Under the pieces are notes generated by a model that had not been told where the DNA came from, did no database searches, and worked only from the letters and a program-made list of their open reading frames with translations. A program made the position numbers and the translations under genes. A stretch of DNA of 20,519 nt. Origin: URNF01 sp045594105. Lineage in GTDB: Bacteria > Bacillota > Clostridia > Oscillospirales > Acutalibacteraceae. The stretch lies in contig JAZNXY010000104.1 in the NCBI GenBank assembly GCA_045594105.1, positions 1 to 20,519 on the forward strand, written 5' to 3'. This document shows positions 1 to 6,298 of this stretch, one piece after another; positions within the stretch are counted from its first letter, which is position 1, and every line of letters starts with the position of its first letter.

Positions 1-2
1 GT

Positions 3-146
3 ATGGCTATCTCCCTCGGTCGTCTGCGTGAAGACACACAGTATGACTACAAGTTTGTCGGCTTATCCCACAACACACTGCGTGGCGCTGCGGGCGGTGC
101 TATGCTGTTAGCAGAACTGCTGTGTGCAGAGGGATACATGGACTAA
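3..146 (+). CDS. asd: Aspartate-semialdehyde dehydrogenase, C-terminal end (partial)
   Basis: The last 47 codons of a gene that enters from the left edge are visible, ending in TAA at 144-146. The tail contains SHNTLRGAAGGAMLLAELL, the characteristic C-terminal segment of bacterial aspartate-semialdehyde dehydrogenase. That enzyme reduces aspartyl phosphate to the semialdehyde that DapA then uses. The active-site cysteine and the NADP-binding region lie outside the window, so they cannot be checked. The gene points the same way as dapA and dapB, which fits an asd-dapA-dapB operon for diaminopimelate/lysine. The frame is open to the left edge; position 3 is the first complete codon in the window, not a claimed start. 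Confidence 0.88.
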   Translation: MAISLGRLREDTQYDYKFVGLSHNTLRGAAGGAMLLAELLCAEGYMD

Positions 147-166
147 TTTATAAAGAGATAACAACA

Positions 167-213
167 GCCGAAGAGAGTCGAATATCCAATCTTGTGTTTC
201 GGTTCTTTTCGGC
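167..213 (+). promoter_or_regulatory. Long hairpin in the asd-dapA spacer
   Basis: In the 88-base spacer between asd and dapA, bases 167-182 can pair with 198-213 to form a stem of 16 base pairs (three of them G-U in RNA), closed by a loop of about 15 bases. The right arm is followed by AAAGTACG rather than a T-run, so it is not a standard intrinsic terminator. The dapA ribosome-binding site (AAAGGGTGG) lies about 10 bases further on, outside the stem. It could be an RNA processing or stability element or a leader regulator. It is too small and simple for a lysine riboswitch. The function is inferred only. Confidence 0.4.
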
Positions 214-234
214 AAAGTACGAAAGGGTGGTTTT

Positions 235-1125
235 ATGAGTAAAAAAATCGTTTTTAAAGGTGCTGCTACCGCTTTGGTTACCCCTATGAACGCCGATTAC
301 TCGGTGAATTTCGACCGCCTCACCTCTTTGGTGGATGATCAGATTACAAGCGGCATTGATGCTTTAATTATCTGCGGTACCACAGGTGAAAAATCTACCC
401 TCAACTATGAAGAACACATCAAGGTTATCGAAACCGCTGTCAAAGCGGCCGCAGGCCGCATACCGATTGTTGCCGGTGCAGGCAGCAACGATACCGTGTA
501 TTCGGTCGGCTTGTGCAACGATGCCATTGCCGTCGGTGCAGATGCTTTGCTGATGGTCACACCCTACTATAATAAGACCTCGCAAAAAGGTCTTATCGCA
601 CATTATACCTACGTGGCAGACCGTGTTGACGCACCGATTATTCTTTACAACGTACCGTCACGTACCGGTGTAAACATTCAACCGGAAACGTACAAAGAAC
701 TCGCAAAGCATCCCAATATCGTAGCCACAAAGGAAGCGAGCGGTGATATTTCCGCTATTGCGAAAATCCGCAATCTTTGCGGCGACGACCTGATGCTGTA
801 TTCGGGTAACGATGACCAGATTGTACCGTTGCTCTCATTAGGCGGTATTGGTGTTATCTCGGTGCTTTCCAACGTTCTTCCCAAAGAAACGCATGATATG
901 TGTGCGGCATATTTTGCAGGCGATGTCGCACAAGCCACTGAAATGCAGCTGCAATATATTCCGCTTATCAACGCTCTGTTCAGCGACGTGAACCCCATTC
1001 CTGTCAAGGAAGCTATGGAAATGCTCGGTAAGCAAACCGGGCCCTGCCGTTTGCCGCTCGTTCCGATGAGCGACGACAAACGTGCGTCTCTGAAGGCGGA
1101 ACTCGTAAAATTAGGATTACTGTAA
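235..1125 (+). CDS. dapA: 4-hydroxy-tetrahydrodipicolinate synthase
   Basis: Condenses pyruvate with aspartate semialdehyde, the first committed step towards meso-diaminopimelate and lysine, in the cytoplasm. The 296-residue protein has the usual family length and a TIM-barrel pattern. The Schiff-base lysine is K166 in ATKEASGD. The catalytic-triad elements are the GTTGE motif at 48-52 (T49/T50), Y112 in TPYYNK and Y138 in LYNVPSRTG, with the substrate-binding arginine R143 just behind. The ATG start is preceded by AAAGGGTGG at suitable spacing. It lies between asd and dapB on the same strand, and dapB begins within 6 to 15 bases of its stop, so the three are probably co-transcribed. The sequence appears intact and typical. 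Confidence 0.97.
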   Translation: MSKKIVFKGAATALVTPMNADYSVNFDRLTSLVDDQITSGIDALIICGTTGEKSTLNYEEHIKVIETAVKAAAGRIPIVAGAGSNDTVYSVGLCNDAIAVGADALLMVTPYYNKTSQKGLIAHYTYVADRVDAPIILYNVPSRTGVNIQPETYKELAKHPNIVATKEASGDISAIAKIRNLCGDDLMLYSGNDDQIVPLLSLGGIGVISVLSNVLPKETHDMCAAYFAGDVAQATEMQLQYIPLINALFSDVNPIPVKEAMEMLGKQTGPCRLPLVPMSDDKRASLKAELVKLGLL

Positions 1126-1130
1126 AGGTC

Positions 1131-1889
1131 GTGACTCAATTGAAAATCATTTTGACCGGTTGCAACGGCAAAATGGGCGCTGTACTCTCCCGTTGCATCG
1201 CAGAAAAAGAAAATATGAATACAGTAGCAGGCCTGGATATTACCGACTGCTTTGATGGTGCGTATCCTGTATATGCAAATCCCGCTGCAGTTAACGAAAA
1301 GGCGGATGTTATCATTGATTTTTCCAATCCTGCCGCATTATCCAAAACCATTGCGTTAGCAAAAGCACAGAATATTCCCGCAGTCATCGCCACCACAGGT
1401 CTTTCTGCCGAACAAATGGCAGCTGTTGAAGCATTGGCGAAGGAAGTTCCTGTTTTCTTCTCGGGCAATATGTCGCTGGGTATCAACCTGCTTACAGAGC
1501 TGGTAAAAAGAGCGGCGGCTGTTTTAGGTAACGACTTCGACATCGAAATTGTTGAAAAGCATCACAATCAGAAGGTGGACGCCCCCTCCGGCACCGCCCT
1601 GATGCTGGCAAACGCCGCAAAGGAAGGTCTTGACTTCGAGCCCGAATACGTATATGAACGCCATAGTGTACGTCAAAAGCGTGAGAAAAAGGAGATTGGT
1701 ATTTCCGCTGTTCGTGCCGGCACCATTGTGGGTGAACACGACGTAATTTTCGGCGGCCGAGACGAGGTTATTACCTTATCTCACCTAGCACTGTCCAAAG
1801 AAATCTTTGCTACCGGTGCTATCAATGCCGCTGCATTCCTTATCGGAAAACCTGCCGGTATGTATTCGATGAAAGATATGTTAGCATAA
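1131..1889 (+). CDS. dapB: 4-hydroxy-tetrahydrodipicolinate reductase
   Basis: Reduces the DapA product with NAD(P)H in the diaminopimelate pathway. The 252-residue protein has the N-terminal Rossmann motif GCNGKMG, the catalytic/substrate signature EKHHNQKVDAPSGTA, and the C-terminal block FGGRDEVITLSHLALSKEIF. The start is not certain. The GTG at 1131 has the AAAGG box (1124-1128) only 2 bases upstream, while an in-frame TTG at 1140 sits 11 bases from the same box and would give MKIILTGCNG, also a normal DapB N-terminus. The gene follows dapA closely and ends in TAA just before a strong hairpin terminator. Function is secure; only the first three codons are in doubt. Confidence 0.96.
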   Translation: MTQLKIILTGCNGKMGAVLSRCIAEKENMNTVAGLDITDCFDGAYPVYANPAAVNEKADVIIDFSNPAALSKTIALAKAQNIPAVIATTGLSAEQMAAVEALAKEVPVFFSGNMSLGINLLTELVKRAAAVLGNDFDIEIVEKHHNQKVDAPSGTALMLANAAKEGLDFEPEYVYERHSVRQKREKKEIGISAVRAGTIVGEHDVIFGGRDEVITLSHLALSKEIFATGAINAAAFLIGKPAGMYSMKDMLA

Positions 1890-1891
1890 CA

Positions 1892-1921
1892 AAACGCCCT
1901 TCACATTGTGAAGGGCGTTTC
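1892..1921. terminator. Bidirectional terminator between dapB and murD2
   Basis: Near-perfect inverted repeat: arms AAACGCCCTTCACA (1892-1905) and TGTGAAGGGCGTTT (1907-1920), so in practice a stem of about 12-13 pairs with a small loop. It is followed by CTTTT on the plus strand and flanked by AAAA on the left, which becomes a T-run for minus-strand transcription. It starts 2 bases after the dapB stop and ends 3 bases before the murD2 stop, so it serves both convergent genes. Confidence 0.9.
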
Positions 1922-1923
1922 TT

Positions 1924-3258
1924 TTATAGTTCTTTTACAAGCTGTTGGAACACGTCGCCACGTTCTTCAAAATTCTTGAAGATACCATAACTCGCTGCAG
2001 CAGGCGACAACAAGCAGATTTTACCTTTTGCGGTAACCTTTTTTGCAACGGTTACCGCTTCTTTTAAGTCCCTCACTAAAATAAACCGCTCGGGAAAGGC
2101 GGGCACTTTCGCCATTACCTCGTCAAAAATACGCCTACCTGTCGCTTCCATTAAAATGATATGCGGCACCTTACAGATCACGAGATAGTCCACAAGCACC
2201 GTATAATCAATGCCTCTCTCCATACCGCCAATCAGCACCGAATCGGTGTCTTTCAGCGTTTCTATTGCCCGAATGGTAGTTTCACCGATCGTGGAAATAG
2301 AATCATCGAAAAAGCGGATACCACCGTACTCGCCCACCGGCTGTAAACGATGCGGCAAGGGCTGATAGGTTTTCAGTGCCGACGTAAAGGTTTCATCCGA
2401 AATGCCGGTGCGTGCACAAATAGCATATACCACACCAATATCAAAAGCGTTGTGTTCGCCCAGAAGTAAAATATCTTCCGTTGGAATGGTATAGGTCGTG
2501 CCGTCTGCCAAGGTCACCACACCGTCTTTAATCATAATATCCGCAGGGGTTTCGTCACCGGACACACTGATCGCCGTACCCTTATAGGTGCCCTCTACAG
2601 GCATATCGTGTACATTGCAGAACAAGAAGCTGCCATATTCCTGCCAAAGATAAATATTCTTTTTGGACGCCTGGTACTTTTCTACTGTACCATAGTGATC
2701 AAGATGCTCCTCATAGATATTCAGCAGCACAGCCGTATGCGGTGCAAAGCGGGTAAACTCCAGCTGATGACAGGAAAGCTCCATTACCGCAACCGTCCGC
2801 TCATTCATCTCTTCCACACGTTCAAACGCAGGAATACCGATATTACCGAGCAACACGGTATCAAGCCCCGCAGTTTTCAAAACATGGTACAGCAACGTTG
2901 CGGTCGTGCTTTTTCCCTTTGTACCCGTAACGCCAATGGTCTGCTGTCCGTAAACTGCCAAAAACACCTCCGCCTGCGAGGTGATGAAGCATTTGTAGCT
3001 CTCAAACGGACGGTCCAGCACTATACCGGGACTTTTGAATACCACGTCATAATCATCCAAAGTATCCTGATAGTGATCGCCGCATACAAGCAATGCCTCG
3101 CTACCCTCGGGGAGTGTGATCTCCTGTTTATCTGCGATGGTGAGCGATGCATATCCACCCACTTCCGACAAAATGGAATAGGTAGATTTACCTTCCCTGC
3201 CAAATCCCAGCAGCAGTACTTTTTTGCCCGCCACCATCTGAAGCAACGTATTTTTCAA
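1924..3258 (-). CDS. murD2: MurD-type ligase, probably UDP-MurNAc-L-alanine--L-glutamate ligase (MurD2)
   Basis: An ATP-dependent Mur ligase that adds glutamate to UDP-MurNAc-L-Ala in the cytoplasm. The 444 residues show the family signatures: N-terminal Rossmann start GKKVLLLGFGREGKST, P-loop TGTKGKST at 111-118, MELSCHQLEF at 159-168, NIYEEHLDHYG at 180-190, the LPHRL turn at 301-305 and LLSPAAASYGIFKNFEERGD at 416-435. Where ordinary MurD has NDSKATN, this protein has DDSISTIGE (318-326), losing the lysine of that motif near the glutamate site. That change, plus the adjacent MurL-type gene, points to the L-glutamate-using MurD2. The start is TTG: GGAGGA lies inside the last codons of the upstream gene, 12 bases before it, and the two frames are 6 bases apart. 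If the substrate reading is wrong, it is an ordinary D-Glu ligase (murD). Confidence 0.8.
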   Translation of the reverse strand: MKNTLLQMVAGKKVLLLGFGREGKSTYSILSEVGGYASLTIADKQEITLPEGSEALLVCGDHYQDTLDDYDVVFKSPGIVLDRPFESYKCFITSQAEVFLAVYGQQTIGVTGTKGKSTTATLLYHVLKTAGLDTVLLGNIGIPAFERVEEMNERTVAVMELSCHQLEFTRFAPHTAVLLNIYEEHLDHYGTVEKYQASKKNIYLWQEYGSFLFCNVHDMPVEGTYKGTAISVSGDETPADIMIKDGVVTLADGTTYTIPTEDILLLGEHNAFDIGVVYAICARTGISDETFTSALKTYQPLPHRLQPVGEYGGIRFFDDSISTIGETTIRAIETLKDTDSVLIGGMERGIDYTVLVDYLVICKVPHIILMEATGRRIFDEVMAKVPAFPERFILVRDLKEAVTVAKKVTAKGKICLLSPAAASYGIFKNFEERGDVFQQLVKEL

Positions 3259-3264
3259 AGCGAA

Positions 3265-4641
3265 TCACCGTCCTCCAAAGCAACGTCTTTTGAGTAAGCT
3301 CTCATAATACGGCGGCAACAAGTGATCGTGATCATAGTAACCGAGATAGTTCTTATCATCCGTACGGTATTTTTGATACAAATCGGTAGTCTTATAATAA
3401 CGCAGCATCATCGGCAACGGCTCTTCATCCAATTCCATAGCAATAATCGCTTCCACCGCCGCTGCGTTGGCTTCGTCACGACTGCCCACACATTCAAACG
3501 GTTTTTCGGGAAGAATACCCACCAACTGTTTGAAGGTGTCCAACAAGCCCTCGTCCTCCATTAAATCCTTGCCGAAAATATCACACAAATATTCGTGCGA
3601 CAAGAACGGCGACAAAATCAAAAAGACAAACAAGCATTTAGGGCAATTACCACACCAGGCATCCCTTTTACTGCCGGCGTTACAGCTACGGAAGGCACGG
3701 TGATAGCTCACCATTCCCGCAAAAAAGCCCGCTATCTGATATTCACTCAGCGGACGCAACAAGCTAAAATAGGTAATACCGGAATCAATATAGGATGCCT
3801 CGTACTCCTGAAAATCACGTTCAAAGGCAAGACTTTTGGAATACTGATGATTCACCGTGCTACCTTCGACCGTGCTTTCGTTTGCACTGGATTCATTCGA
3901 CAAAACGATATACTGCAAACGGTACATATAGGCAGTAATCAAAGAGGAAAATGCTACAATAGCCGAAAACGGTGTGTGCCCGTTCAGGAATCCTTCTTTA
4001 TTGAGGCGCAGCATTTCAGAATCCAACGTACGTTTGGGAGACAACATACGATCTGCAGTAAACCCTGCAATTTCTGCCGTGCGAATGGTCGCCTCGCGAG
4101 GATTGATGATGTAGCAATAATTCATATCCATTCTCTCGTTGAGAAGCTCCATAGTCAGCACCGAGTCCTTGCCACCGCCGACAGGAATCAAATGACCGCA
4201 AACCTGCTTTTTCATCGGCTTATAGCCCTTAGGTGCTTTGCCGCAGGACACCAACGTCATAAAACCAATCGGATCAAGGGGTATTTCGTTACAAAAGAAA
4301 AACTCTCCGAGCCCATGGAAATACAACCGCTTAAACCACATCATCTGGTCTTCGGTCAGCGCGCCTGCATACACCTCTACACGAGGCGAACAGGTCAGTT
4401 TCCAATAACTGACAAGCTCCACCATACCAAGTCCAAATACCATCGCTTCCAACGTGGCATTCTTCGCTACCGTTATCGGAAAATCTTTGCATTTCGGGAA
4501 CGACCAACGTGGCGAGAAGGTAGTTAACCCCTCAATTTCAAAATGATATTCAATATCTAACGTCGTTTCGGTTTCGGTCACCGTGTGCGACATATACCGA
4601 AAAACGGGATACTTTTCACGCAATTCCTCGTAGGTAAACAT
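3265..4641 (-). CDS. murL: Probable UDP-MurNAc-L-Ala-L-Glu epimerase (MurL)
   Basis: MurL-type enzymes use ATP and Mg2+ to epimerise the terminal L-Glu of UDP-MurNAc-L-Ala-L-Glu to D-Glu, replacing glutamate racemase in peptidoglycan synthesis; they were characterised in Xanthomonas. This 458-residue protein has a PP-loop-like ATP site (PVGGGKDS, 153-160), a GHTPFSAIVAF segment at 221-231, SNESSANEST at 248-257 followed by VNHQYSK (263-269), and a cysteine-rich CNAGSKRDAWCGNCPKC at 320-336, a pattern I associate with this family. No signal peptide or membrane segment is visible. It lies directly upstream of the MurD-type ligase, the pairing described for MurD2/MurL. The ATG start follows AAAGGGGG at 7 bases. 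The family call rests on remembered motifs and context, not on a search. Confidence 0.8.
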   Translation of the reverse strand: MFTYEELREKYPVFRYMSHTVTETETTLDIEYHFEIEGLTTFSPRWSFPKCKDFPITVAKNATLEAMVFGLGMVELVSYWKLTCSPRVEVYAGALTEDQMMWFKRLYFHGLGEFFFCNEIPLDPIGFMTLVSCGKAPKGYKPMKKQVCGHLIPVGGGKDSVLTMELLNERMDMNYCYIINPREATIRTAEIAGFTADRMLSPKRTLDSEMLRLNKEGFLNGHTPFSAIVAFSSLITAYMYRLQYIVLSNESSANESTVEGSTVNHQYSKSLAFERDFQEYEASYIDSGITYFSLLRPLSEYQIAGFFAGMVSYHRAFRSCNAGSKRDAWCGNCPKCLFVFLILSPFLSHEYLCDIFGKDLMEDEGLLDTFKQLVGILPEKPFECVGSRDEANAAAVEAIIAMELDEEPLPMMLRYYKTTDLYQKYRTDDKNYLGYYDHDHLLPPYYESLLKRRCFGGR

Positions 4642-4662
4642 AACATAACCCCCTTTCTGTAC

Positions 4663-4691
4663 AGTATATCAAAACCCCTGCAAAAAAGCAA
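4663..4691 (-). promoter_or_regulatory. Predicted sigma-A promoter of murL-murD2
   Basis: On the minus strand, TTGCTT (4691-4686) and TATACT (4668-4663) are separated by 17 bases, close to the sigma-A consensus. The -10 box lies about 20 bases upstream of the murL start codon, so the leader is short. The -35 box overlaps the T-run of the terminator that closes the preceding gene. Confidence 0.6.
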
Positions 4692-4716
4692 GAGCATCTG
4701 CCTTAACAGATGCTCT
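4681..4716 (-). terminator. Intrinsic terminator after the SipL-like gene
   Basis: Stem of 10 base pairs, AGAGCATCTG pairing with CAGATGCTCT (4707-4716 with 4691-4700), loop of 6 bases, followed on the minus strand by TGCTTTTTTG. It begins 5 bases after the stop codon of the DUF3794/LysM gene. Confidence 0.88.
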
Positions 4717-4721
4717 TTTTA

Positions 4722-6242
4722 TTAACGGCAAAGCGGAATCAACAACAACATATCCTCCGCAAGGTATTCCTCTGACAAAGCATTTTCTTCCATGATAGCA
4801 TCCATTGCCGTATGACATTTTTTCGCAATTTCCCACACGGAGTCGCCCTTTTTTGCCCGACAAATCCGTAACGCCGCCTTTTCCTCTGCATACGGCTCTG
4901 TCTCGGTTTCAAAACCGCAAATCCCGTCACAATGCTTCTGCGCATACCCTTGTCGTACCGAAAAAAGCTCCATACGGATTTCTATCCGACCGCCCACCAC
5001 GGCAAAGTCGGTATCGGTCACATATACCTCTACCGCTAACCGATCACAGACCTGTGCAAACTGTAACACGAAATCTCCTGTGTGCTCATAATACGAAATG
5101 CAACCGTCACGATCACGAGCCAACAAAGAAAACTGCAATCTCCCGTCAACATAGCTGTGTTGCCCGTCTGTACGGGTGGAAAGGGAAACTACTTCACACC
5201 ACAAATCGACAATTTCCGAAATGGAATCCGACGGCAGATCCAGAACTTCTTTCAGTGTGGTGGTATCTTGGCAAGAGAACAATAATTGTTCTGCCAAAAA
5301 CTGTGTACGTGCGGCATAGGAAGGATGTGTAGCGGTATACACATCGGTGACAATCGCTGCTTGTGTTTCTCCAAAAGCATCCAATCGCACACACAGCTTC
5401 AAGTTGACGCTCAACAACGTACCGTTACCGTTTGCATCGGTTTTCACCTGCACGTCTCTCGACAAAACATCTACACAGGCATTCACCGTATCTCCTTCGC
5501 AAAGACCCTCTAAATCCAATATCTGACTAAACGGAAACTCATGAATGGCACAAGCCGTTGTCCCCTCCGCCAAATCAACGGTATATAGTGTCCGCAAGGT
5601 AACCTTCCCTTTTACAATCGCTTTATCGGTCAGCTGTTTAACAGTGTCCACCACCGCCGTAGCCGCTGTTCTGACAATACGTTCTGCAGATGGTTTATTT
5701 ATACCGACGTCTACGGTTTCTGTAATGGAGAAGCTTTTCTCAACATTCCCTGTCGGTGACGTACAACAAACGGTATCACGCTTACAATATACCGCTTTTC
5801 CCGCAATATCGGACAGCACCTCCACTTCTCGTTTCTTTTCTTGTTTACAGCATGCGGAAAGTGTTCCGTGCACCTGAATGCGTCGCGGGCTGGTAGCACG
5901 ACAATTCAGATAATTCACCCGAGCAGTCACATACGGTAAATTACCGTCATTTTCTTCCCACGGCAGCGTACCGCTGAAGGGCTGCACGCATTCAAACGTA
6001 TGTGTACACTTTCGTCCCTCGTCCAGATACAGCACATGAACGGTAGCTTCGCCCTCCACCACAAGTTTGTCCCCACCGACACGACGTGCAAGCACAACCG
6101 GGGTCATGGTACACTTCAGTACGGCAGCAATATCAGGGCAATAATCCGGCAACAGATATTCTCCGTCAACGGTACATTCCGCAGCGCAATTGCCGTTTTC
6201 GTAAAGCGAAAGTACTGCGGTTTCGGTTTTGAAATCCATCAT
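4722..6242 (-). CDS. sipL: SPOCS (DUF3794) and LysM domain protein, SipL-like spore morphogenesis factor
   Basis: A 506-residue protein. The DUF3794/SPOCS signature LLPDYCPDIAAVLKC lies near residues 30-44, a further SPOCS-like beta-rich stretch follows from about 165, and the last 45 residues form a LysM-type module starting with CRAKKGDSVWEIAKKC. This architecture is that of Clostridioides difficile SipL, which links SpoIVA to the forespore surface during coat assembly. Other clostridial DUF3794-LysM proteins share it, so the symbol is tentative. The frame is open to 6305, but the start at 6242 is chosen because AAAGGAGGAG lies 5 bases upstream; a second ATG follows immediately at 6239, 8 bases from the box. 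It lies 56 bases downstream of a spore germination gene on the same strand, which supports a sporulation role. The protein carries many cysteines. Confidence 0.8.
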   Translation of the reverse strand: MMDFKTETAVLSLYENGNCAAECTVDGEYLLPDYCPDIAAVLKCTMTPVVLARRVGGDKLVVEGEATVHVLYLDEGRKCTHTFECVQPFSGTLPWEENDGNLPYVTARVNYLNCRATSPRRIQVHGTLSACCKQEKKREVEVLSDIAGKAVYCKRDTVCCTSPTGNVEKSFSITETVDVGINKPSAERIVRTAATAVVDTVKQLTDKAIVKGKVTLRTLYTVDLAEGTTACAIHEFPFSQILDLEGLCEGDTVNACVDVLSRDVQVKTDANGNGTLLSVNLKLCVRLDAFGETQAAIVTDVYTATHPSYAARTQFLAEQLLFSCQDTTTLKEVLDLPSDSISEIVDLWCEVVSLSTRTDGQHSYVDGRLQFSLLARDRDGCISYYEHTGDFVLQFAQVCDRLAVEVYVTDTDFAVVGGRIEIRMELFSVRQGYAQKHCDGICGFETETEPYAEEKAALRICRAKKGDSVWEIAKKCHTAMDAIMEENALSEEYLAEDMLLLIPLCR

Positions 6243-6298
6243 AACATCTCCTCCTTTGTACAGCTCATATATATGCCGTAAAAAAGGAGAGTATGTCA

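Noticed and set aside
147..234. Lysine riboswitch upstream of dapA
   Set aside because: The spacer is only 88 bases, too short for the multi-helix lysine aptamer, and just one hairpin can be drawn.
2608..3297. A 229-codon open frame on the plus strand opposite murD2
   Set aside because: It is the antisense shadow of the well-conserved Mur ligase; its translation has low-complexity, basic composition with no family motif, and there is no ribosome-binding site.
3595..4527. A 310-codon open frame on the plus strand opposite murL
   Set aside because: It mirrors the MurL coding strand; the minus-strand frame has clear motifs, a promoter and a Shine-Dalgarno box, while this one has none.
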